DNA of 64,000 bases from Nostoc sp. ATCC 53789 (GTDB lineage: Bacteria; Cyanobacteriota; Cyanobacteriia; Cyanobacteriales; Nostocaceae). The notes beneath the pieces are model-generated. The model was given only the letters and a program-made list of their open reading frames with translations, was not told the DNA's origin and made no database searches. The position numbers and the translations under genes are program-made. The stretch spans positions 4,630,501 through 4,694,500 of the forward strand of contig NZ_CP046703.1 of assembly GCF_009873495.1 (NCBI RefSeq), in the 5' to 3' direction. Positions 27,700 to 35,826 of the stretch are shown here, in pieces (the first letter of the stretch is position 1; every line of letters starts with the position of its first letter).

Positions 27700-28913
27700 C
27701 GCTTCTGGGTTGATTAGTCCAATATATACCTAACCTCCAGCCCAAAATACCATATCTCTCCTTGTCAACTTAGGTGTACAGACAATTTTTGTAGAGTTAT
27801 CCCCCAGTTTTTAGAAGACTACAGTGTATACACAAGTCTTAAAAACCTAGTGGTCTCTCGCATTAGTTATGAGTGGTAAATACGTTTGTAGTGAGGACTT
27901 TAGTCCTCAAATATTCAAGCACTAAAGTGCTTACTACAAACCTATCAAAACTTTTGCGATAGACCAGTAGCTTGATGAAGTTTTGCTTTTTTGCTCATTC
28001 TCATACGGAGTATGGGAATACATTCTGAATTAATCTATCACTGCAAGCAGAGCCTGTAATCAGCTATTCCCGCTCTCTGTATCGATAAAATAAGACGAAA
28101 TCGAGCCATTATGATGAATATTCCGATATTCATCACTAACAAGCAATTGCCCAAAAAACTAGATCCAATATCTTAATTAAGAGAAATTACTCAGATTAAT
28201 GTATTAGTTTTATGAGAAATAAAATTATTCACGAATTTTACTGAACCAAAAAACAGCTTGACTAAGCCAAACTAACTTTAGAACCCTATTTAAGGAATAT
28301 ATCTATGTCTCCTCCAAAAACGGACATCACATATTCTATAAAAAGCTGACTTAAGATCGGCTGGACTGAAATCAATGGATTCAAATATGAATTCAATCTT
28401 CTAATAATAGAGATAAAAAAGGAACAAATATTATTTGTTCTCTAAAAGTATTTGTCGCAATTTCTCAAACAGAATTCAAGAGTGAAGAATTAGAATTGAG
28501 AATTAATTCTGGCTTAAAAATTGAATAGCGCAGTAGTAGCAAGTCTGCAATCTTCTTAATCAATGAAGTCTTTTTACCCTCACCAAATCATAGATTTGGT
28601 GATGACACAAGGCGCAAGTCTAGTCTAGCTTTGCGAACAAGATACCCACGCAGCATTTATTAGAGAGCATTTAGATTCTGAATTGATCATCAATCTATTC
28701 AATGAGGCTCTTTGGATAAGAAAGCTTTATATACAGTTAATACCATGCAATGTCATGCATATTCTGTTAAGCATTTTGTAGTCTAGCCTCATTTATCGTA
28801 ATGCTGCAAATGTTGCTATCTGCGAATTTCAACAATTTTGCTTGTCTAAACTCTCATTAGAGTTTATAGTGATACGGTGTTTTTCCCTTACAATTTCTCG
28901 GCAGATTTATATC
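27700..28913. other. 1.2-kb gene-free, repeat-containing region
   Basis: Holds the element at 27847-27970 and the CATACGGAGTATGGGA hairpin at about 27997-28019. From about 28.05 to 28.85 kb it is AT-rich, without a supported ORF. It may be a region of decayed genes, since single stop-interrupted frames are common, but no ancestral protein was recognised. Confidence 0.5.
27847..27970. repeat. MITE-like 124-bp element with nested inverted repeats
   Basis: Outer arms CTAGTGGTCTCTCGCA (27847-27862) and TGCGATAGACCAGTAG (27955-27970) are complementary at 14 of 16 positions. Inner arms, GTTTGTAGTGAGGACTTTAG and CTAAAGTGCTTACTACAAAC, lie at 27884-27903 and 27922-27941. There is no coding capacity. 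It lies between two halves (AAGACTTGTGTATACAC and CATACGGAGTATGGG) that are close together at 2590-2670. Confidence 0.7.
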
Positions 28914-29666
28914 ATGATTTATTCTCAAAAATTTCAAAAGTATTTGGCAGGTTTCTCTTTATCTGTCGTATTAGTAGCTGATTTAGTCCTCACACAAAAT
29001 GTCCCTCCAGCTTTTGCCGAAATAGTAAATTCATCTATTGGGAATGCTGTGACATTTAGTTGCAATGATAGTGAAGCGACAATCAAAGGCAAAAAGGGGC
29101 CCAGAGTAGTTAGTGGAAGTTCAGCCTTTTACATTGGTTATCAGCAAGTCTCATCTAATAACAAAAACCCTATAACTATCCGTTTTAATAATGGTATTAA
29201 AACATGGTGTAGAACTGATTACGAAACAACAAATGACGACGGTACAGGCTACGGTTTGTATTGGACTGGGGGAAATTTTTTATATGGCGTTTACTCTTCC
29301 ACTGGCAGTCAGACTGGTAATGATTTTCGCCGCTTTGCAACCGGGCGCTGGTTGTCTAGCTATGGTAGTGGAGGCGGGCCAAAAGTCGCAGTTATAGCCC
29401 GGATTAATCCAGCCAATGGCGAGGTTTACTATGCTACATTTTTATCTGCGAAAAAGGCAGATAATGGAAATACAAATTCTTTAGTTGTCAGAAGCCTGTC
29501 ATGGGATGGCACAAATTTAACTGTAGAGGCAAAGTCATGGTGGACTCCCCGCCGCACTAATACCAACTCCATGACTTGCTCTGGTGCATCTCCTTATATA
29601 TACACAGCAGTATTCACTAGCGATTTAACAAGGGTTAACTCGGCTTCAGCTGCTACCTGTAGTTAA
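28914..29666 (+). CDS. Exported protein of unknown function
   Basis: 250 residues from ATG 28914; an upstream in-frame start at 28842 would bury the signal peptide. Signal peptide about 1-36 (KYLAGFSLSVVLVADLVL, cleavage near PAFAE). The mature protein is Gly/Ser/Thr/Asn-rich with beta-strand character and four cysteines (in FSCND, KTWCRTDY, MTCSG and the C-terminal ATCS), likely two disulfides. Motifs YGLYWTGGNFLYGVYSSTG and FRRFATGRWLSSYG suggest a beta-propeller or beta-sandwich, possibly carbohydrate-binding, but I do not recognise the family. Stands alone downstream of a long non-coding stretch. Confidence 0.7.
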   Translation: MIYSQKFQKYLAGFSLSVVLVADLVLTQNVPPAFAEIVNSSIGNAVTFSCNDSEATIKGKKGPRVVSGSSAFYIGYQQVSSNNKNPITIRFNNGIKTWCRTDYETTNDDGTGYGLYWTGGNFLYGVYSSTGSQTGNDFRRFATGRWLSSYGSGGGPKVAVIARINPANGEVYYATFLSAKKADNGNTNSLVVRSLSWDGTNLTVEAKSWWTPRRTNTNSMTCSGASPYIYTAVFTSDLTRVNSASAATCS

Positions 29667-29693
29667 GGTATAAAGATTCAGCTATCAAATTTA

Positions 29694-29823
29694 GGACTTA
29701 CGCAAAACGACAGGCGGTAGGGGCAATTAATGTAGACGCTTTGCGGCTACTCTACGAGTTAGTACCCGCAGGGTATTGTCCCTACTAGAAAATCAAGCTT
29801 TGGGCTATTTTTTGCGTAAGTCC
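29694..29823. repeat. Copy B of the GGACTTACGCAAA inverted-repeat element
   Basis: Full-length form. It begins GGACTTACGCAAAA and ends TTTTGCGTAAGTCC, complementary over 14 bp, and encloses GTAGGGGCAATTAATG and GGGTATTGTCCCTAC in inverse relation. 130 bp, no ORF. Related copies at 16634 and 63505. Confidence 0.85.
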
Positions 29824-29898
29824 CGAAATTGAGGAAGCATATTTTTCCAGTTGTTTGAGAATTGACAAAAGCGATCGCTCTTTCTCAATTATCTATTC

Positions 29899-31173
29899 CT
29901 AATTTTTCCCATGCGGACGATGAATAATTGTCTCTAAAACCCGCCGCTTGGCTTTCGGATCAATACCTACTAAGCGGATATACTCACCGCTATATTCTGC
30001 CAAAGTTGCCTCTAAGTTTGAGATTGCATCAGACTCGGCATCAATGTGGCTATGAACACAACTTTGCCAAGAACCTGTGCGGAAACGGCGCTCATCTACG
30101 TGTTCAATGCTGATTTTGTAACCTTGAGATAATAATTGCCGAATCTGTTCTTGTGTCTCTAGGGTTAAATGTGGGCTTGATACTTCCTGTTTCTGGAATC
30201 CATTCGTTTTTGCTTCTTGAGTTGCACCATTGCTTGACGGCTGATTAATTGGTGTTACAGCAGCAGGCTGTGCAGATTGAGAATTTCTACCTCGATTGAG
30301 TCGGTTGTAATCATCAACCAAATGGGAATTTTCCACCCGTTTTTGTTCACCAACGAGGAAGTTACCAGACTCGATTAAGTGAGACAGCCTGAAATCAGGC
30401 TTTTTAAATTCTGGTGGCCCTTCAGTGCTGTTAACCACACTCAAGGATACTTTCTCAAAACCTACTTTATGGATGTAGTTGCGGATTTGTTCGTCATAAA
30501 TGCGCGATCGCAAAGCGCTAAAAAAGTCAATTGACTGGTTGACAAATGTATCAACTAGTTGTTCAACTTCCTTCTGCGATAGTCCATCCGGTTCAAAAAT
30601 CCCTTTGACAATTCCCACTTTGTCGTCTCTGTCTGGTTCCCAGTAAAATTTCTCCATCCGTCCATCCCGAATTAACGGTGCATAGAGGGTAGAAAAATCA
30701 TTACCTGTGACAATAATCGGTACACGATGTAAAGGTGTGGAATCGTAGCTTCCAGGCAACTGCACATCTGTAGGATTATCAGCAATATTCATCAGTGTGG
30801 CATTCACCAACTGCGTATTTACAGTATATTGCGTGCCTTCATCAAAGCGTCCAGCCCCCGCATCTAAATCGTTAATCATCAGTACACACATTTTGCCGCG
30901 TACTTTGATCAGTTCTGCTGTTTCCCGATACCGCAGCCGAATCAACCGCGCTGGATCTCCTGCATCTGGACTTTCCAATTCGCCGCCAGAGATATTAGTC
31001 ACTTCGATACCCATTTTCTCGAAGACTAATTGACATTGAAATGTTTTGCCTTCTCCTTTGCGTCCGTGAATACCTAAAATCACGGGAACTCGCACACCAG
31101 GAAGCTTTAGAAAGTTTTTGGTGATGTGGACAGCCAGTTTGTCCAAAAAGCGGGGAGCGATGTAGTAACCCAT
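29899..31173 (-). CDS. rca: Rubisco activase with C-terminal small-subunit-like domain
   Basis: 424 residues from ATG 31173 (MGYYIAPRFLDKLAVHITKN, the usual start); an upstream GTG at 31194 is possible. The AAA+ core has Walker A GRKGEGKT (37-44), Walker B CVLMINDLD (96-104) and a GNDFSTLYAPLIRDGRMEKF sensor/arginine-finger region. A Gln/Asn-rich linker (about 300-335) leads to an SSU-like domain, about 336-420 (IRQLLSQGYKISIEHVDERR to YIRLVGIDPKAKRRV), which resembles RbcS and the CcmM repeats. Known enzymes of this type remodel sugar-phosphate-inhibited Rubisco, and the SSU-like tail recruits them to Rubisco condensates in carboxysomes. It lies on the same strand 1.6 kb downstream of rbcS. 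Confidence 0.95.
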   Translation of the reverse strand: MGYYIAPRFLDKLAVHITKNFLKLPGVRVPVILGIHGRKGEGKTFQCQLVFEKMGIEVTNISGGELESPDAGDPARLIRLRYRETAELIKVRGKMCVLMINDLDAGAGRFDEGTQYTVNTQLVNATLMNIADNPTDVQLPGSYDSTPLHRVPIIVTGNDFSTLYAPLIRDGRMEKFYWEPDRDDKVGIVKGIFEPDGLSQKEVEQLVDTFVNQSIDFFSALRSRIYDEQIRNYIHKVGFEKVSLSVVNSTEGPPEFKKPDFRLSHLIESGNFLVGEQKRVENSHLVDDYNRLNRGRNSQSAQPAAVTPINQPSSNGATQEAKTNGFQKQEVSSPHLTLETQEQIRQLLSQGYKISIEHVDERRFRTGSWQSCVHSHIDAESDAISNLEATLAEYSGEYIRLVGIDPKAKRRVLETIIHRPHGKN

Positions 31174-31264
31174 AAAATTATCTTTGCCTAGCACTGCCTA
31201 AAGTAATGTTAAGTTTTTTTGGTGATGACTGTTTATTTATCTTTTGGTAGAAAAGCAACGCTAT

Positions 31265-31650
31265 TTACCATAAACGTCTTATTGGATATAGATCAAAAAT
31301 TTTATCAGCACTCAGTATAAGTATATTTTCTGCGAGTGCTTGTGCAATTAAAATTCGGTCAAATGGATCGCGATGATGTGAGGGTAGTGTGGCAACAACA
31401 GTAACATGGCTAATTTTGATATCGAGTAACCTAAAATCTTGAGGTTTAGTTGCTGTGTGATGAATATCTCAAATGGCTGATTAAAACTAAGCTTGCCTAA
31501 ATTCTGCTTAATAGCTATTTCCCATAGACTAGCTATACTTAGCAAAATTTCATTATTTTCATTATTAATTAACTCTACTACTTGATTACTAAGTCTTGAA
31601 TTATCTGTCACATACTAAATAAAAGTATGTATATCCAGCAATAATCTCAT
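31265..31650 (-). pseudogene. Broken PIN-domain (VapC-type) toxin
   Basis: ATG 31650 starts MRLLLDIHTFI with the catalytic Asp6. Codon 12, where relatives have Trp, is TAG. After it the frame continues normally (YVTDNSRLSNQVVELINN, LLSIASLWEIAIKQNLGKL) until about 31439-31443, where a one-base deletion shifts the frame. The conserved C-terminal half (DIKISHVTVVATLPSHHRDP, FDRILIAQAL, ENILILSADKIF) then continues in another frame to TAA 31265. PIN toxins are RNases neutralised by a partner antitoxin. Its ATG overlaps the antitoxin stop (ATGA), the classical arrangement. With a stop and a frameshift, it should be inactive. Confidence 0.85.
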
Positions 31651-31874
31651 TCCATATATTCCTTGAAATCTTCCAGTGGTTCATCAAAGTCATCAGATAT
31701 TGTAATTAAACCCTTTGCGCTTCCAGGTTGACGGAGGCGTTTAACTTGCGACACAGGAGTTAACTTCACAACAGGTTGATTATCTTTGATGATGATAATT
31801 TCCTCACCACTGAGTGCTACTTCAATTAAGTCGGATAAATTTTGAGATGCTTCAGCTAGAGTAATTTGCTGCAT
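31647..31874 (-). CDS. Phd/YefM-type antitoxin
   Basis: 75 residues from ATG 31874. AAAGGTGG just upstream supports this start over the GTG at 31883. MQQITLAEASQNLSDLIEVA, EEIIIIKDNQPVVKLTPV and the acidic tail DDFDEPLEDFKEYME are typical of Phd/YefM antitoxins: an N-terminal DNA-binding dimer and a disordered toxin-wrapping C-terminus. Known members repress their own operon and block the toxin. The partner downstream is broken, so this antitoxin is now an orphan, possibly retained to neutralise related toxins elsewhere. Confidence 0.88.
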   Translation of the reverse strand: MQQITLAEASQNLSDLIEVALSGEEIIIIKDNQPVVKLTPVSQVKRLRQPGSAKGLITISDDFDEPLEDFKEYME

Positions 31875-31934
31875 AATTACCACCTTTGGATATAAAAATT
31901 AGGTGCTACCACTATCCTAACTTTGAATGTTCGA

Positions 31935-32561
31935 TTAAATCACAGGAAACCAATTTAACCAAGCGTCCCAATTTTCTACTATTTGGGCAAATTCTTCATA
32001 ACCGCCTGCTTGAGGATGAACCCCATCATTGGCTCTTGCTTCATTAATCCAGATATTTGATATTTCTAATATCGGAAAAACGTCTAAATAAGGTACATTT
32101 AATCCTTTACAAATCAAAGCATATTGGTTGGATAAATCTATAGTTTTCTGCTTTCTTTGAGAATCTTCTTGTTCTGCGTAGGGTGCGGGTCCAACCATCA
32201 AAACAGGATATAACTTTTGAGCTTCGCTTAAAATTTCATGGGTATTTTTGATAGAAACTGCCAAATCCACGCGAGTTTTAGCATTTTCTAATGTTGTGTC
32301 ATTCAATCCAAAAGAAAATACAACTCTGCCATCATATTCCTTGGGTAATCGCAGTGATACTTCTTGTAACCAACGCTTTGCTATATCAGTACTTGTATCA
32401 CGCCTAATTCCTAAATTATAGTAAGTAATGTCATAACCTTTTTTATTAGCATTAACACATACTCTCCCTGTCCAACCAAGATATTCTTGGTCGCCAGTAC
32501 CGTTAACGAAGGAGTCACCAACAAAGCAAATTCTTACTTCCGACAGATGCTGTAATTCCAT
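31935..32561 (-). CDS. SGNH/GDSL-family hydrolase
   Basis: 208 residues, normal for a single-domain SGNH hydrolase. Block I is GDSFVNG with nucleophilic Ser (about residue 17), block II Gly is in YYNLGIRRDTS, block III is SFGLNDTT with Asn, and block V is NDGVHPQAGGYEEFA with the catalytic Asp/His pair. No signal peptide is seen, so it is cytosolic. Such enzymes cleave esters or thioesters of lipids or acylated sugars; the substrate is not predictable. It lies between rbcS and the antitoxin on the same strand, with a terminator separating it from rbcS. Confidence 0.88.
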   Translation of the reverse strand: MELQHLSEVRICFVGDSFVNGTGDQEYLGWTGRVCVNANKKGYDITYYNLGIRRDTSTDIAKRWLQEVSLRLPKEYDGRVVFSFGLNDTTLENAKTRVDLAVSIKNTHEILSEAQKLYPVLMVGPAPYAEQEDSQRKQKTIDLSNQYALICKGLNVPYLDVFPILEISNIWINEARANDGVHPQAGGYEEFAQIVENWDAWLNWFPVI

Positions 32562-32671
32562 TTATTATATTTAAAAAAAGCAGAGGTTTACACAAAGCGG
32601 CGCTGAGTTATTCTCTGCGTCCCTCTGCGTTTTCCATTGCGTCCCTCTGCGTTTAAAAACAAACCTAGTAA

Positions 32672-32703
32672 ATAGGAGAGGCAGATAATTCCACCTCTCC
32701 TAT
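32672..32703 (-). terminator. Rho-independent terminator of the rbcLXS operon
   Basis: ATAGGAGAGG and CCTCTCCTAT form a perfect 10-bp stem with a 12-nt loop, 35 bp past the rbcS stop codon. Read on the minus strand it is followed by a T-rich stretch (TTACTAGGTTTGTTTTT). Confidence 0.8.
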
Positions 32704-32737
32704 GAAGATAAACTAATTACTTAAAGCAACGCTAGCT

Positions 32738-33076
32738 TTAGTATCTGGTAGCTTTGTTAGGTTTGTGAACCAAAAAGCTGAGAACTTGGCACTGCTTGAT
32801 GTTGTCAAAACCCACAACACGGATATAGCTGGTGTTGAATTGAGAACGGCATCCTTGAACTTCGCTCAATACTTCTTGAGTAGATTTAGCACCGAACAAA
32901 GGTAGCTTCCACATTGTCCAATATAATTCTGTTGGCTCAGAAGTTTCGTTGAACTCGATCGCTGGAATGTAACCTTGATTCAAAATGTACTGAATCTGCT
33001 TGGCAATTTGAGCGTCAGTCAGGGGTGGCAGATAAGAAAGGGTTTCGTAACGACGCTCTTTTGGTAAAGTTTGCAT
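32738..33076 (-). CDS. rbcS: Rubisco small subunit
   Basis: 112 residues, typical of cyanobacterial form IB RbcS. MQTLPKERRYETLSYLPPLT, IAKQIQYILNQGYIPAIEF, ELYWTMWKLPLFGA and SYIRVVGFDNIKQCQVLSFL are the standard core motifs. Eight copies cap the L8 core of Rubisco. Third gene of rbcL-rbcX-rbcS, starting 47 bp after the rbcX stop and followed by a strong terminator. Confidence 0.98.
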   Translation of the reverse strand: MQTLPKERRYETLSYLPPLTDAQIAKQIQYILNQGYIPAIEFNETSEPTELYWTMWKLPLFGAKSTQEVLSEVQGCRSQFNTSYIRVVGFDNIKQCQVLSFLVHKPNKATRY

Positions 33077-33123
33077 AGCTTTTTGATAATGGGTTGCGAT
33101 TTTTGACTACTAGGTTGACCGAA

Positions 33124-33531
33124 CTAATTGGATAAGTTATCCAAATTCTGATCTGAAGTTGTTTGCTGTTCTGGTTGCAGACTGGGGCTAGATGTGTCTA
33201 TTCGTGTGATGCGTTCTAAATGCTGGCGACGCTGTTCCATATTGGCTTGCTGAATACCAGTGCGAACCATTTCCGGTAAAAATTCTGCAATTTCTTCCGC
33301 AATGTGTTCTCTGACAGTCATGATTCGCAAAGCCAAATCTGGTTTTTCTCTCAGCAGTTGCTCAATGTATGACTCACCATTTTGAATTTTGCCAGACGAA
33401 AAGTTATGCAACCAAAGTTCTAATGGAGGATTAGTTTCGCCTAGCTGTGCCAATACTGTCCTTAGAGCCTGATAAGTCAGATAGCTTTGGAGAGTTTTGG
33501 CTGTGTCCTTCGCAATTTGCTTAAGATTCAT
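33124..33531 (-). CDS. rbcX: Rubisco assembly chaperone RbcX
   Basis: 135 residues, all helical. MNLKQIAKDTAKTLQSYLTY, LAQLGETNPPLELWLHNFS and SYIEQLLREKPDLALRIMTV match RbcX, with a variable, Gln/Ser-rich C-terminal tail. The dimer binds the C-terminal peptide of RbcL and stabilises it for assembly of the L8 core. It lies between rbcL and rbcS, the usual arrangement in filamentous cyanobacteria. The start codon has only a weak G-rich upstream stretch. Confidence 0.96.
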   Translation of the reverse strand: MNLKQIAKDTAKTLQSYLTYQALRTVLAQLGETNPPLELWLHNFSSGKIQNGESYIEQLLREKPDLALRIMTVREHIAEEIAEFLPEMVRTGIQQANMEQRRQHLERITRIDTSSPSLQPEQQTTSDQNLDNLSN

Positions 33532-33550
33532 GCTTGACCCCAGCCCTAAA

Positions 33551-33628
33551 GAGTTATGAGTTATGAGTTATGAGTTATGAATTAATGCAAATCCTAACTC
33601 TTAACTCTTAACTCTTAACTGTTAACTC
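33551..33628. repeat. Opposed heptanucleotide repeat arrays (STRR) in the rbcL-rbcX spacer
   Basis: About four copies of GAGTTAT (33551-33580) are followed 14 bp later by about four and a half copies of AACTCTT (33595-33628). The second array is nearly the complement of the first, so the transcript can form a long stem between rbcL and rbcX. Heptameric STRR sequences are characteristic of heterocystous cyanobacteria. Confidence 0.85.
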
Positions 33629-33631
33629 AGA

Positions 33632-35062
33632 TCAGACGGTATCCATTGCTTCAAACTCGAACTTGATTTCTTTCCACAGTTCGCAAGCAACAGCTAGTTC
33701 AGGAGACCACTTGGCTGCTTCGCGGATGATATCGTTACCTTCACGAGCCAAGTTACGGCCTTCGTTACGAGCTTGAACAACAGCTTCCAAGGCGACGCGG
33801 TTAGCGGTTGCTCCAGGAGCGTTACCCCAAGGGTGTCCCAGAGTACCACCACCGAATTGTAGTACGGAGTCATCACCAAAGATTTCTACTAGCGCGGGCA
33901 TGTGCCATACGTGGATACCACCAGAAGCAACTGCCATTACACCAGGTAGAGAAGCCCAGTCTTGGGTAAAGTAAATACCACGAGACTTGTCTTGCTCAAT
34001 GTAGTTTTCACGCAACAGGTCAACGAAGCCCATTGTGATGCCGCGCTCACCTTCCAACTTACCAACTACGGTGCCGGTGTGGATGTGATCACCACCAGAC
34101 AAACGTAGAGCTTTAGCCAATACACGGAAGTGGATACCGTGGTTCTTTTGACGGTCGATTACAGCGTGCATAGCACGGTGAATGTGTAGCAAGATACCGT
34201 TATCGCGGCACCAACGAGACAATGTGGTGTTGGCGGTGAAACCTGCGGTGAGGTAGTCATGCATGATGATGGGCATTTTGAGTTCTTTAGCGTACTCAGC
34301 CCGTTGCAACATTTGTTCGCAAGTAGGAGCGGTGACGTTTAGGTAGTGACCTTTAATTTCACCGGTTTCTGCTTGAGCTTTGTTGATAGCTTCAGCTACA
34401 AACAAGAAGCGATCGCGCCATCTTTGGAATGGTGCGGAGTTAATGTTTTCGTCGTCTTTGGTGAAGTCCAAACCACCGCGTAAGCACTCGTATACAGCGC
34501 GTCCGTAGTTCTTAGCGGAAAGACCCAATTTGGGCTTAATGGTACAACCTAGTAAAGGACGACCGTATTTGTTTAACTTGTCGCGCTCAACTTGGATACC
34601 GTGAGGAGGCCCTTGGAAGGTCTTGATGTAAGCTACTGGGAAACGGATGTCTTCTAGACGTAGTGCCCGCAGAGCTTTGAAACCAAATACGTTACCTACA
34701 ATTGAGGTTAATACGTTGGTTACAGAACCTTCTTCAAACAAGTCCAAAGGATAAGCAACGTAGCAGATGTACTGGTTGTCTTCGCCGGGAACTGGTTCGA
34801 TGTCATAACAACGACCTTTGTAGCGATCAAGGTCGGTGAGCAAGTCTGTCCACACAGTTGTCCAAGTACCTGTGGAAGACTCAGCCGCTACAGCCGCACC
34901 TGCTTCTTCGGGAGGAACACCGGGCTGGGGTGTCATGCGGAACGCAGCTAGAAGATCGGTATCTTTTGGTGTGTAATCGGGTGTGTAATAAGTTAATCTG
35001 TAATCTTTAACCCCGGCTTGATACCCAGACTTGCTCTGAGTCTTCGTTTGAGCGTAAGACAT
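33632..35062 (-). CDS. rbcL: Rubisco large subunit, form IB
   Basis: 476 residues, full length. It fixes CO2 onto ribulose 1,5-bisphosphate in the carboxysome. Active-site elements are all present: TIKPKLG with catalytic Lys176, the carbamylated Lys202 with metal ligands in GGLDFTKDDENINS, HIHRAMHAVIDR, the flexible loop 6 region VVGKLEGER, and SGGIHVWHMP. GGAAGGA lies 6 bp before the ATG. First gene of rbcL-rbcX-rbcS. A 0.76-kb non-coding region separates it from the divergent gene at 35827. Confidence 0.99.
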   Translation of the reverse strand: MSYAQTKTQSKSGYQAGVKDYRLTYYTPDYTPKDTDLLAAFRMTPQPGVPPEEAGAAVAAESSTGTWTTVWTDLLTDLDRYKGRCYDIEPVPGEDNQYICYVAYPLDLFEEGSVTNVLTSIVGNVFGFKALRALRLEDIRFPVAYIKTFQGPPHGIQVERDKLNKYGRPLLGCTIKPKLGLSAKNYGRAVYECLRGGLDFTKDDENINSAPFQRWRDRFLFVAEAINKAQAETGEIKGHYLNVTAPTCEQMLQRAEYAKELKMPIIMHDYLTAGFTANTTLSRWCRDNGILLHIHRAMHAVIDRQKNHGIHFRVLAKALRLSGGDHIHTGTVVGKLEGERGITMGFVDLLRENYIEQDKSRGIYFTQDWASLPGVMAVASGGIHVWHMPALVEIFGDDSVLQFGGGTLGHPWGNAPGATANRVALEAVVQARNEGRNLAREGNDIIREAAKWSPELAVACELWKEIKFEFEAMDTV

Positions 35063-35826
35063 ATTTTATCCTTCCCTGAAATCACTCTTAATTAATTATC
35101 AAATCACGTTTTGTGCAACTTCCCCTCACCCCTTTTTTCCCCCTTCATCAAGGAGAAGATTCGGGAAAAATTTTTGTTGGGGGTTGTTTTTGCCCAAGGG
35201 TTGCAGTTTTTTTGCGGCGGACACTTTGGTAGCGGTGGTAGCCCTCCTCACCAGTGTTATCCCCTTCTAGGGGTACACGACCTAGCGCTTCTACTGTTTC
35301 CTCTTTATACGAATCAAAATTCTTTTTTACCTCTTTTTCGCACCCGACTAAACCTTCTCAATTTCACCAAAACTCCCGCTTTTCGCGGCTTTATTTTAGA
35401 TAATTCCCCTACAAATTGGGGTATTCAGGGGATTGGGCTGGCTGGCAGACATTCCCACCTCTACACTCCTTCTATCTTCCCCATTGATGGAAAAGATACC
35501 AGAAAAGAATTTACTTGACAGAGATTTAGCAGGGTGGTGAGCGAAAGATAAAAAATTGCACACCACGTAATTTGTAACTTATTCCACAATATATCAATAA
35601 TTCGATAAGTTATTCTTTCAAAGTTTTGAACTTATATATTTAGTTTTGTTATTACATAATGATTTAACATTTTATTACAAACGCTTTACAAGGTGTCATC
35701 AATAGTGTTTCGGGACTGGGTAATAAAAAAGTATTCCTAAATATTTATTCTCCAGTCCCCAATCCCCAATGTTTAAAAAATCCCAACTAGGGGAACACTG
35801 AAATTAACCCAAAGCCAGTTTAGGTA
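35063..35826. other. rbcL promoter/leader region
   Basis: No gene is called. A plus-strand frame at 35111-35518 has no ribosome-binding site, an erratic Cys/Phe/Pro composition and no homology I recognise. In Anabaena, rbcL is known to have a long untranslated leader with regulator sites in the equivalent region. I searched by eye for GTA-N8-TAC NtcA sites and found no good match. Confidence 0.5.

Noticed and set aside
35111..35518. 135-codon ORF in the rbcL upstream region
   Set aside because: No ribosome-binding site, composition unlike a folded protein, and it overlies the rbcL control region.
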